Shown piece after piece: positions 9,101-16,853 of a DNA stretch of 64,000 nt. The stretch covers positions 1,240,001 through 1,304,000 of the forward strand of contig NZ_CP117849.1 of NCBI RefSeq assembly GCF_026151165.2, read 5' to 3'. The position numbers and the translations under genes were made by a program. The stretch comes from Cryobacterium sp. SO2 (GTDB lineage Bacteria; Actinomycetota; Actinomycetes; Actinomycetales; Microbacteriaceae). The notes under the pieces are model-generated. The model saw only the letters and a list, made by a program, of their open reading frames with translations. It ran no database searches and was not told the DNA's origin. Position 1 is the first letter of the stretch, and each line of letters opens with the position of its first letter.

Positions 9101-9453
9101 TCAAGACCGGCAAGGGCGACCCCACCAGCGACAGCGGGGTCGCCGAGCACCCGCAGCTCGGCGCCTACCAGCTGGCGTTCTCGGCCGGCGTCATCGACGG
9201 CCTCGAACCGGGCATGGAACTGGCGGGCGCCCGGCTGGTGATCGTGTCCTCCGGCACCCAGAAGCAGAACTACCGCAACCCCACCCAGCCGGCCTTCACC
9301 CCGGAGGAGCTCGCGGCCTTCACCAAGCGGGTCACCGACGACGCGGCCGGCATGGGCGGTGCCACCTTCGTGGCCGAGATCGCCGACCACTGCCTCGACC
9401 CGCGCTCCTACGGCTCGTGCCGCATCCACGTCATCAAGCAGGTCAGTTCATGA
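6124..9453 (+). CDS. adnA: AdnA-type helicase-nuclease subunit of the double-strand-break resection machine
   Basis: 1109 aa. With AdnB it would form the actinobacterial AdnAB motor-nuclease, which unwinds and trims broken DNA ends for recombination. UvrD-like motor: Walker A GAPGSGKT at 47-54, Walker B LIVLDDAQEATQS. The C-terminus has a RecB-like nuclease: NLGTIIHKVMED, VIVDLKTGKGDP (catalytic Asp and Lys) and HPQLGAYQLAF (QxxxY motif). Cys residues in FETCPLHW and near the end (DHCLDPRSYGSC) resemble an AddB-type iron-sulfur clamp. The stop overlaps the adnB start (ATGA), so the two are co-translated. A longer N-terminal reading would run through the DUF3107 region and is rejected. Confidence 0.9.
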   Translation: MMNPVTELLDEPLNDTSVDTSGDTTALDASQRSVLDLAVDRSAAVIGAPGSGKTHTLVEFVADRVLSRGFSPSEVLVLVPTRTGATALRDRLALRLKVPTNGPLARTMNSVAFQIVRDAEVAAGRISPTLLTGGEQDQIIAEILAGDIASGTGPAWPSPLDAEVRGLRGFRTELRDLMMRAVEYGVTPGRLAALAADNARPEWAAAAAFIRDYQDIKDQSRPGQFDSTELVQFAAAIVQDAPRLSRRPAATDGPTSLAAVSTGNPLGPLGALRLIVLDDAQEATQSTLALLRQFAARGVTVVAFGDPDLSTGSFRGAHPDALGRLGHYLGLPDVATLNLDSVYRHGSELRGVIREFTGRIGAAAAGTQRAAGSADASTAEDDADPAAGAVQTVVTTSPADQLAVIARRLRERHVLDGLPWGRMAVIVRTGALVPALSKGLAALEVPTQVAASQAALRDEPAVRAFVLALDVTLGRRPLDADAAALLLRGPLGGLDPITLRRLRAALRQLELSTDGSRTADELLVEVFSTPAMLESIDNRTARRAASCAKNLRQTRTAFLAGATIEELLWGLWQRSGLAPAWAEQATGTGLDADEANHNLDAVVALFSAAQRFVERTPAAPPVLFVEHLVDTDVPEDTLAPRALAESVLVSTPSGTIGSDYDLVVLAGVQENVWPDLRIRGSLLGAGDLALLAAGETPDPAGARTSVLHDELRMFAQAASRSTTELLVTAVDNDDNQPSAFLRLLPEPDPSPLTRYPLSLRGLVGRLRRDLTQTLRPRLHPAPASTPGTTPDPVAALPTVLPARATDAAATLARLAGEKVPGASPDDWYGLRPASTARPLNDPEAGDGPVRVSPSRMSAFETCPLHWLIGQIGGGDSSTAANLGTIIHKVMEDATDPAHAADPAQITADALWAGVEARWGELVFDADWQSRVQKTQARELTDRLAAYLGDGARDGTRLLSAEGRFALELDGAVLSGTIDRVERLPDGRAVIVDLKTGKGDPTSDSGVAEHPQLGAYQLAFSAGVIDGLEPGMELAGARLVIVSSGTQKQNYRNPTQPAFTPEELAAFTKRVTDDAAGMGGATFVAEIADHCLDPRSYGSCRIHVIKQVSS

Positions 9454-12400
9454 GCACCCCAGCCACTACCACCGAAGCCAGCCCGACCAGGTCGGTCTCC
9501 TCCGTCAACATCTCCGCCCTCGACATCGCCGCGGCATTGGGCATGTTCCCGCCCACCAGCGAACAACAGGCCGTGATCGAGGCCCCGCTCACCCCCACCC
9601 TCGTGGTGGCCGGCGCCGGCAGCGGCAAGACCGAGACCATGGCCAACCGGGTGCTCTGGCTGCTCGCCAACGGCCATGCCAGGCCCGACCAGATCCTGGG
9701 GCTCACCTTCACCCGCAAGGCCGCCGGTGAGCTCGCCGAACGCATCAATGGGCGCATCCGCCAACTCAGCGAGGCCGGGCTGATGCCGTCGGCCGGCACC
9801 GACGGGGGAGTGGCCCTGCCGGGTGAGCCCGGGTCGGTGCGGACCCTCGACTCCGCCGACCTGTTCAACGCCCCAGCGGTCTCCACCTACAACTCCTTCG
9901 CCAGCCGGCTGTTCACCGACAACGCCCTGCTGCTCGGCCGCGAACCGGAGTCGGTGCTGCTCAGTGAGACCAGCGCCTGGCTGCTCGCCCGCCGGGTGGT
10001 GGTAGCCAACGGCGATGGTCGGCTGGTGCAGTACGGCAAGGGCGTCGACGCCGTCACGGATGCCGTGCTCTCGCTCAGCCGCGCCCTGGCCGAGAACCCA
10101 CCCCCGTTCGTGCCCGGCGAGGAGCCCGTGCCGCACGACCTCGCCCGCCTGGCGCAGAGCTTCGGCTACCTCGCCGAGCTGCCCTACGGCAACCCGCGCA
10201 AGAAGAAACCGTACGACTCCGTGCTCGAGGCCATCGCGGCCGTGGCGCCGCTGCCCGTGCTGGCCGAGCTGGCGGATGCCTACGGGTGCGAGAAGCGCCG
10301 CCAGGGACTGATCGAATTCTCCGACCAGGTGGCCCTGGCCCTGCAGGTCTGCCGCAAGGTGCCTGCAGTGGTGTCCCGCTACCGCGACCAGTACCGCGTC
10401 GTGCTGCTCGACGAATACCAGGACACCTCCGTGCTGCAGACCGAGCTGCTGCGCACCCTCTTCGCGCACCACCCGGTGATGGCCGTCGGCGACCCGCACC
10501 AGTCCATCTACGGCTGGCGCGGCGCCAGCTCCGCCAACCTGCTCGGCTTCTCGACTGACTTCGCCGGGCTGGCCAACACCGAGGCGCCCTCGATGTCGCT
10601 CTCCTACACCTGGCGCAACCCGGTCACGGTGCTCGAGACCGCGAACGCTCTCGTCGCCCCGTTGAGCGCGCAGCTGCGCGCCCGGCCCAACGGCATCCAG
10701 GTGGAGACCCTCAAGGTGCCCCGCGGCAAGGCCGCCGGTCAGGTGCAGGCGGCCATGCACGAGAGCATCGCCGACGAGGCGGCCGCGATCGCCCGGTGGT
10801 TCGCCGCCAGGCTCGGCAGCGGTCCAGACGGCAGAGCCGGCGAACCCGACACCGAGCCGGAGTCCGGTGCCATGCTCTTCCGTGCCCGCCGGGACATGGA
10901 GTTCTACGCCGAGGTGCTGCGCGAACACGGTGTGCCCGCCCACGTGCTCGGGCTCGGCGGACTGCTCTCCACCCCCGAGGTGGCCGACGTGCTCGCCGTG
11001 TTGCGGGTGGTGCACGACCCGTCCGCCGGCAGCGACCTGATCCGGCTGCTCACCGGCGGTCGCTGGCGCATCGGCGTGCGCGACCTGCAGGCCCTCTCGA
11101 ACGTGGCCGGCTGGCTGGCCACCCACGACTGGGCGCAGAAGGCCGTGCCCGACGACCTCAAGGCCAAGCTGCGTGCCTCCGTGGCCACTGAGGAAAGCCG
11201 GTCGCTTGTCGACGCTCTCGACTTCGTCGCCTCCGCCCCCGAAACACACGGGCAGCTGGCCGATTTCAGCGACGACGGCCGGCAGCGACTACGCCAGGCC
11301 GGACGCCAGCTGGCCTGGCTGCGCAGCCGCGCGAGCCTCGGCCTGCTCGACTTCGTGCGCCTGATCGAGCAGGAGACCCTGCTCGACCTGGAACTGGTCG
11401 CCAACGAGAGCCACGGCCGGGCCCTGGCCAACCTGTATGCATTCCACGACGCGGTGTCGGCGTTCCTCGACAGCGATGAGCAGGGCACCCTGGCCAGCTT
11501 CCTACGCTGGCTGGCCCGCGCGGAACGCCAGGACGACCTCGGCCCCCGCGGCGAGGCCGCCGAACCCGGAACCGTGCAGCTGCTCACCATCCACGGTTCC
11601 AAGGGACTGGAATGGGATTACGTGGCCATCCCCGGGCTGACCGAGAAGAACCTGCCGGCGCCATCCCGCGAAACGACCGGCTGGTTGCGCTTCGGTGAAC
11701 TGCCCTACCCGTGCCGGGGCGACCGAGCCGAGCTGCCCGAGCTGCGCCGCCTCGGCCACGAGACCCAGCTCTCCTTCGACATCGACTTCGAGCTCTACAA
11801 GCAGGAGCTCGCCGACCGGCACGACGCCGAGGAACGGCGCCTGATCTACGTGGCCACCACCAGGGCCCAACAACAGTTGCTTCTCACCGGGGCTTTCTGG
11901 GGCGGCGGCACAACGGTGCGAAAGCCCAGCCGGTATCTACTCGAGCTGGCCGAGGCGGGCCTCATCGCCGAGCTGCCGGAGGGCAGCGAGCACGAGGACA
12001 AACCCGTCACCGACGAGGACGCCACCGAAGTCTGGCCGTTCGACCCGCTCGGCAACCGCCGGGCGGTCGTGGAGGCCGCGGCCGCGCTGGTGCGCGCGCA
12101 CGACGATGGCACGGACACCGTGACCACGGACACGCCCTGGTCGCGGGAAGTGACCCTGCTGCTCGCCGAACGGGCCCAGCGCCTGGCCGGGCCCGGCTCA
12201 CTCGACCTGCCCACCCGCATCCCGGCGTCACGGTTCAAGGATTACGTCGACGACCCGGCTGCCGTGTTGGCCAAGCTGCGCCGGCCGATGCCCGAGCGGC
12301 CGTACCGGGCCACGCGCCTGGGCACGCTGTTCCACTCCTGGGTGGAGCAGCGCTCGACCGGGGCCTCGTCCGGCGACCTCATCGACGTCGGGCCGGGGGA

Positions 12401-12884
12401 GCTGGACCTCGACCAGGATGCCGACGGTGACGGCATGCCGCTCGAGCTGGAGCAGTTGGACAGGTTCAAGGCCACCTTCGAGAGGTCCCCGTGGGCCGCA
12501 CTGGCGCCGGAGGAAGTGGAGATCGAGATCCACCACGTGCTGGGTGATCAGGTCTTCATCTGCAAGCTCGACGCCGTCTACAAGACGCCGACCGGGTACC
12601 ACGTGGTGGACTGGAAGACCGGCAAGGCGCCCAAGGACGCCGCAGACCTCGAACTCAAGCAGACCCAGCTGGCGCTGTACCGGCTCGCCTACGCGCGCTG
12701 GAAGGGCATCGACCCTGCCATCGTCGACGCCGTGTTCTACTTCGTCGCCGACGACACCATCGTGGCGCCCGAGCGGCTCTACTCCGAGGACGACCTTCTG
12801 CGGGCCTGGTCGTCGGTGGCCGCGTCGTCCGTCGCCGCGGCGTCGCCGACGGTGGACACCGGGCCGGTGGAGTCGTCGGCATAG
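9450..12884 (+). CDS. adnB: AdnB-type helicase-nuclease subunit
   Basis: 1144 aa, ATG overlapping the adnA stop by 4 nt. Superfamily 1A motor: SEQQAVIEA (Q motif), Walker A AGAGSGKT at 54-61, LTFTRKAAGELAERI, Walker B VVLLDEYQDTS, GDPHQSIYGWRGA, TIHGSKGLEWDYV and YVATTRAQQQLLL. A C-terminal RecB-like nuclease follows: RLGTLFHSWVEQ, GYHVVDWKTGKAP and KQTQLALYRLAY. In mycobacteria AdnB is the lead motor of the AdnAB dimer. The last 106 bp overlap the convergent APH-like gene, which supplies a natural antisense relation between the two mRNAs. Confidence 0.92.
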   Translation: MSTPATTTEASPTRSVSSVNISALDIAAALGMFPPTSEQQAVIEAPLTPTLVVAGAGSGKTETMANRVLWLLANGHARPDQILGLTFTRKAAGELAERINGRIRQLSEAGLMPSAGTDGGVALPGEPGSVRTLDSADLFNAPAVSTYNSFASRLFTDNALLLGREPESVLLSETSAWLLARRVVVANGDGRLVQYGKGVDAVTDAVLSLSRALAENPPPFVPGEEPVPHDLARLAQSFGYLAELPYGNPRKKKPYDSVLEAIAAVAPLPVLAELADAYGCEKRRQGLIEFSDQVALALQVCRKVPAVVSRYRDQYRVVLLDEYQDTSVLQTELLRTLFAHHPVMAVGDPHQSIYGWRGASSANLLGFSTDFAGLANTEAPSMSLSYTWRNPVTVLETANALVAPLSAQLRARPNGIQVETLKVPRGKAAGQVQAAMHESIADEAAAIARWFAARLGSGPDGRAGEPDTEPESGAMLFRARRDMEFYAEVLREHGVPAHVLGLGGLLSTPEVADVLAVLRVVHDPSAGSDLIRLLTGGRWRIGVRDLQALSNVAGWLATHDWAQKAVPDDLKAKLRASVATEESRSLVDALDFVASAPETHGQLADFSDDGRQRLRQAGRQLAWLRSRASLGLLDFVRLIEQETLLDLELVANESHGRALANLYAFHDAVSAFLDSDEQGTLASFLRWLARAERQDDLGPRGEAAEPGTVQLLTIHGSKGLEWDYVAIPGLTEKNLPAPSRETTGWLRFGELPYPCRGDRAELPELRRLGHETQLSFDIDFELYKQELADRHDAEERRLIYVATTRAQQQLLLTGAFWGGGTTVRKPSRYLLELAEAGLIAELPEGSEHEDKPVTDEDATEVWPFDPLGNRRAVVEAAAALVRAHDDGTDTVTTDTPWSREVTLLLAERAQRLAGPGSLDLPTRIPASRFKDYVDDPAAVLAKLRRPMPERPYRATRLGTLFHSWVEQRSTGASSGDLIDVGPGELDLDQDADGDGMPLELEQLDRFKATFERSPWAALAPEEVEIEIHHVLGDQVFICKLDAVYKTPTGYHVVDWKTGKAPKDAADLELKQTQLALYRLAYARWKGIDPAIVDAVFYFVADDTIVAPERLYSEDDLLRAWSSVAASSVAAASPTVDTGPVESSA

Positions 12885-14044
12885 TCGGTGCCGCCGGCCT
12901 CGACGGAGCCGTTGCCCACGATTCCGATGTCGGGAGCGTTGAAACCGGTGCCATCGAAGCTCGTCACCCTGGCGAACGAGCCGGTGTCGGCGAAGTCGCT
13001 GGTGCCGTACTCGTCGTTCTCGAAGTCGTTGCGGCCGGCCGACTCGTTCGCCTGCGTGCGCGGGGTGTCTTCGAGCATCGACTCCACATCCGACACGCTG
13101 AGGATCGGGCCGGTCTCCGGGGAGAGTGAGTTCATGGTGTGGCTGTGCACGTTGTCGACGAGTCCGTCGAGCATCGAGACGGCGTCGTCGACGATGGCCT
13201 CGTCGTGGGTGTCCACGCCGTGCAGCAGCCAGCGGGCCAGCTCCAGCTCGGCGTAGAGCATCGCCCGCTGGGTGATCAGCGGGTCGTTGCCCTGGCGGGC
13301 CGCCGCGTAGGTGGCAATGGCCGTCTCGGCCGCGTCGCCCCGGGCGGCGAGCAGCCAGTTGAGGTCGCGGGCCGGGTCGCCGACGCTCAGGGCCGACCAG
13401 CCGAGCACCGCACACACGGCGTCGTCACTGATCAGGAAGGACTCCGCGGCCAGCGACCCGTGGATCACCGTGGGCGTGAACTGCCAGAGGCTGTCGTCGT
13501 CCGTGGCGAGTTCCCAGCGGCGCAGCAGTGCGGCGGGCAGCTTGCCGGTGCCGGCAGCCCGGTCGATCAGGTCGATCGTGGAGGTGCGGCAGTCCAGGGC
13601 GCTCTGCTGTACGAGGCCGGCATCGCCGATGAACGCCGTCGGCAGTCCGTGGATGGCGGCGATGGCACGGCCGATCGACCCGGACACGCCCTCGTGGCCG
13701 GTCAGGGCATCAGCGTCGTATGAGGCGCCCGGCAGGCGCTCGTAGACCACGGCGCGGGTGCCCTCGAAGGGGGCCTGGCCCACGAACACCGGCACGTCGA
13801 ACGGCAGCCGGCTGCGGTTGCCCGTCGTGAGGGCACGCAGTGCCACGAGGTCCGCGGACTGCTCGGTCTCTGCGGCCTGCGACGTGGGAACCCGGATGAT
13901 CAGCTCCTTCTCATCGCGGGTTATCAGCAGGGCGGAGTCGAACGACCCGCCGCTGCCGAGACTGTGGTTTCGGGCGTGGGCGACGTCGAGCTCCGGCACT
14001 GCATTGGTGGCCAACGCGGCTAGAGTGAGATGGGATCTGGCCAT
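12779..14044 (-). CDS. APH/choline-kinase-fold protein with degenerate catalytic site (putative pseudokinase)
   Basis: 421 aa. It has the aminoglycoside/macrolide phosphotransferase fold: GSGGSFDSALLITRDEKELI in the N-lobe, then VIHGSLAAESFLI where active enzymes have HGDL-x-x-x-N, then VLGWSALSVGDPARDLNWLL where they have the metal-binding Asp (IDW). Three key residues are therefore Ser, Ser and Gly. Yet GDPARDL, a structural motif, is retained. The C-terminal 110 residues are acidic and Ser/Thr-rich and look disordered. It converges on adnB, overlapping it by 106 bp. TAACCT lies 7 nt before its ATG. Phosphotransfer seems unlikely, and a drug-resistance role is not supported. Confidence 0.75.
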   Translation of the reverse strand: MARSHLTLAALATNAVPELDVAHARNHSLGSGGSFDSALLITRDEKELIIRVPTSQAAETEQSADLVALRALTTGNRSRLPFDVPVFVGQAPFEGTRAVVYERLPGASYDADALTGHEGVSGSIGRAIAAIHGLPTAFIGDAGLVQQSALDCRTSTIDLIDRAAGTGKLPAALLRRWELATDDDSLWQFTPTVIHGSLAAESFLISDDAVCAVLGWSALSVGDPARDLNWLLAARGDAAETAIATYAAARQGNDPLITQRAMLYAELELARWLLHGVDTHDEAIVDDAVSMLDGLVDNVHSHTMNSLSPETGPILSVSDVESMLEDTPRTQANESAGRNDFENDEYGTSDFADTGSFARVTSFDGTGFNAPDIGIVGNGSVEAGGTDYADDSTGPVSTVGDAAATDDAATDDQARRRSSSE

Positions 14045-14137
14045 GCCTTATAGGTTAGGTCGAGTTCCTCCCGGTGAGGCCATTCGCCACGCCTGCAGTC
14101 AACTTCGGCACGTGTTGCCCGATCCTTGAGGGGTCTC

Positions 14138-15139
14138 ATGTCGTTCAGGTTCACGGCCAGGCTGCCATTGTCCAGGCACGCGGTCGATCGCGACAATGAC
14201 GCGCGCGCCGAACCCGAGCTGTTCGAGCGGCTCTGGGCGGATGCCGGCACCCGCGTGCTGCCGCTGTGGAAGGGCAAGGCGCTGCTCGACGCATCCGCCG
14301 CGGGCGTGGCGCCCAGACTCCTGCTCCTGACGCCGGCCGACCTGCCCGGCGTGCTGCCGGCAGCCGCCCTGCGCGTCTACCTCGGTCGTTCACTCGACGC
14401 CGAGGCCGCCGAACCTGTCGGCACCGCGCTCGTGGCCGTTCCGCTGGACGCCGAGCAGGCCGCCGCGCTCGAACCCGACGACACCCGCTGGGTGGGCCTC
14501 CGCGACTACGCCACCCTGCTCTCCGACCGGGACACCGGAATCCTCACCGAATCCCTCGGCATCCTGCACTGGCACGACTCCCACCCGCACTGCCCGCGCT
14601 GCGGCGCCGCCACCGAAGTGACGAGCGGCGGCTGGGTGCGGCACTGCCCGGTCGACGGCAGCCAGGTCTTCCCGCGCACCGACGCGGCCGTGATCGTGCT
14701 CATCACCGACGGCCTCGACAGGGTGCTGCTCGGCTCCAACGCCATGTGGGAGGCCAACCGGTACTCGCTGCTGGCTGGCTTCGTCGAACCCGGCGAATCC
14801 TTCGAGTCCGCCGTCGTGCGCGAGGTCTTCGAGGAATCCGGCATGCGCGTCGCCGACCCCGTCTACCAGGGGTCGCAGCCGTGGCCATTCCCCGCGTCGA
14901 TCATGGTCGGTTTCACCGCCAGGCTCGCCGACGGCCAGCACTCGGCCGGTCTCGTGCCAGACGGCACCGAGATTTTGGACCTGCGCTGGTTCAGCCGCGC
15001 CGAGCTGTCCGACCCCGAGAACGGCATCATGCTGCCCGGCACCTCGTCGATCGCCAGGGCCCTCATCGATGACTGGCTGGCCAGGCCCGCGCCGGTGGCG
15101 CCCGACGCCGCTGCCGGGCAGGGGAACCCGGGTGTCTGA
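14138..15139 (+). CDS. nudC: NAD(+) diphosphatase / RNA deNADding enzyme
   Basis: 333 aa from ATG 14138, with GAGGGG upstream. NudC hydrolyses NAD(H) and removes NAD caps from RNA. The Nudix box GFVEPGESFESAVVREVFEE is complete and is followed by SGM and the NudC signature SQPWPFPAS. The zinc ribbon is HCPRCG then HCPVDG: three Cys are visible and the usual fourth is Asp, so metal binding may differ. The gene lies between adnAB and uvrD2 as in mycobacteria, and overlaps the uvrD2 start by 8 bp. Confidence 0.9.
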   Translation: MSFRFTARLPLSRHAVDRDNDARAEPELFERLWADAGTRVLPLWKGKALLDASAAGVAPRLLLLTPADLPGVLPAAALRVYLGRSLDAEAAEPVGTALVAVPLDAEQAAALEPDDTRWVGLRDYATLLSDRDTGILTESLGILHWHDSHPHCPRCGAATEVTSGGWVRHCPVDGSQVFPRTDAAVIVLITDGLDRVLLGSNAMWEANRYSLLAGFVEPGESFESAVVREVFEESGMRVADPVYQGSQPWPFPASIMVGFTARLADGQHSAGLVPDGTEILDLRWFSRAELSDPENGIMLPGTSSIARALIDDWLARPAPVAPDAAAGQGNPGV

Positions 15140-16853
15140 CCCGTTGCCTCCCACCGCCGAGTCCCTGCTCACGGGACTGGACGAACAGCAACGCGTGGCC
15201 GCCGAGGCGCTGATCGGGCCGGTCTGCATGCTCGCCGGCGCCGGAACCGGCAAGACCCGGGCCATCACGCACCGCATCGCCTACGGCGTGATGAGCGGCG
15301 CCTATTCGCCCAACCGGGTGATGGCGCTCACCTTCACCGCCCGCGCCGCCGCCGAACTCCGTGGCCGGCTCCGGCAGCTCGGCGCCGGCGGCGTCGCCGC
15401 GCGCACCTTCCACGCGGCCGCGCTGTCGCAGCTCAACTACTTCTGGCCCCACGTCGTCGGCGGGCAGGCGCCACGCATCCTCGAGGGCAAGGGCCGGCTG
15501 CTCGGCCACGCCGCCGAGGTCCTCAAGCTCAAGCTCGATACCGCCACCCTGCGTGACCTCGCCGGCGAGATCGAATGGCGCAAGACCAGTGGCCTCAGCC
15601 TCGAGCAGTACGCCACGGCCGGCCGCGCCCTGCCCGGCCGGCTCGACATCGACCAGACCCTGGACATGCAGGCCGGGTACGAACGGCTCAAGGACGACCG
15701 CAAGCAGATCGACTTCGAAGACGTGCTGCTGGCCATGGCCGGCATGATCGAAGCCGAACCGTCAGTGGCGCTGCAGGTGCGCGAGCAGTACAGGTTCTTC
15801 GTCGTCGACGAGTTCCAGGACGTCTCTCCGCTGCAGTACGACCTGCTGAAACTGTGGCTCGGTGACCGGCGTGACCTGTGCGTGGTCGGCGACGCCAGCC
15901 AGACCATCTACTCGTTCGCCGGCGCGCGCAGCGACTACCTGCTCGACTTCCCCAAGCACTACGAGGATGCCACCGTGGTGCGCCTCGAACAGAACTACCG
16001 CTCCACCGCGGCCATCGTCGCCACCGCCAACCAGCTCATGCGGGGCCGGCCCGGCGCTCTGTCGCTGCAGGCTGCCGTCACCGAGTCCGGCGCGGAACCC
16101 GCCGTGCGGGAATACCCCAACGACATGGCCGAGGCCCGCGGGGTGGCGCAGAGCATCTTCGAACTCGTCGAGTCCGGGGTGGCACCGGAGGACATCGCCG
16201 TGCTCTACCGGGTCAACGTGCAGGCCGCGCTGCTCGAGACCGCGCTCGGCGACGTGGGTGTGAGCTACCAGATCCGCGGCTCCCGGCGGTTCTTCGACCA
16301 GCCCGAGGTGAAGCAGGCGGTGATGTCGCTGCGCGCCGCATCAGTGTCGATCATGGGCGAGCCGCTGTTCAAATCGGTCAGCGACGTGCTGCGCGGCCTC
16401 GGCTGGAGCCAGACCGCACCGGAGACCCGCGGCGCTGTGCGGGACCGCTGGGAGGCACTCAACGCCATCATGGGGCTCGTCGACCAGGCAGCCCCCGGCA
16501 CCACGTTCCGGCAGTTCACCGACGAGTTGATGGAACGCCAGGCCGGTCAGCACGAACCCACCGTCGCGGCGGTGACCCTGGCCACCCTGCACTCGGCCAA
16601 GGGTCTGGAATGGGACACCGTGTTCGTGGTCGGGCTCTCCGAGGGGCTCGTGCCGATCAGCTATGCCGGCACCTTCGAGCAGGTCGACGAGGAACGCCGG
16701 CTGCTTTATGTCGGCGTCACCCGCGCGCGCAAACGACTCTCGCTCAGCTGGTCCGCGGCCGGAACCCAGCAGCGTTCCCCGCGAGAACGATCACGTTTTC
16801 TGGCAGAAATCGGCATCCGCACCGCTCGTGCGGCCGGTGCGCGCGGCGCCTGA
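15132..16853 (+). CDS. uvrD2: UvrD2-type superfamily 1A DNA helicase (short form)
   Basis: 573 aa from GTG 15132. A 3'-5' DNA helicase with all motor motifs: LDEQQRVAAEA, Walker A AGAGTGKT at 35-42, LTFTARAAAELRGRL, VVDEFQDVSPLQ, GDASQTIYSFAGA, LEQNYRST, TLHSAKGLEWDTVFVVGL and YVGVTRARKRL. The protein stops 40 residues after the last motif. Mycobacterial UvrD2 continues with a Cys-rich linker and an HRDC domain; both are absent. The 3' end overlaps the convergent cyclodehydratase-like gene by 110 bp. Confidence 0.88.
   Translation: MSDPLPPTAESLLTGLDEQQRVAAEALIGPVCMLAGAGTGKTRAITHRIAYGVMSGAYSPNRVMALTFTARAAAELRGRLRQLGAGGVAARTFHAAALSQLNYFWPHVVGGQAPRILEGKGRLLGHAAEVLKLKLDTATLRDLAGEIEWRKTSGLSLEQYATAGRALPGRLDIDQTLDMQAGYERLKDDRKQIDFEDVLLAMAGMIEAEPSVALQVREQYRFFVVDEFQDVSPLQYDLLKLWLGDRRDLCVVGDASQTIYSFAGARSDYLLDFPKHYEDATVVRLEQNYRSTAAIVATANQLMRGRPGALSLQAAVTESGAEPAVREYPNDMAEARGVAQSIFELVESGVAPEDIAVLYRVNVQAALLETALGDVGVSYQIRGSRRFFDQPEVKQAVMSLRAASVSIMGEPLFKSVSDVLRGLGWSQTAPETRGAVRDRWEALNAIMGLVDQAAPGTTFRQFTDELMERQAGQHEPTVAAVTLATLHSAKGLEWDTVFVVGLSEGLVPISYAGTFEQVDEERRLLYVGVTRARKRLSLSWSAAGTQQRSPRERSRFLAEIGIRTARAAGARGA

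Noticed and set aside
8139..9449. N-terminal extension of AdnB by 437 residues
   Set aside because: It is an Arg/Pro-rich shadow of adnA; the ATGA overlap at 9450 gives a normal AdnB N-terminus.
12779..14044. Aminoglycoside or macrolide resistance kinase
   Set aside because: Catalytic Asp and both metal ligands are missing and the gene sits in a housekeeping repair cluster.
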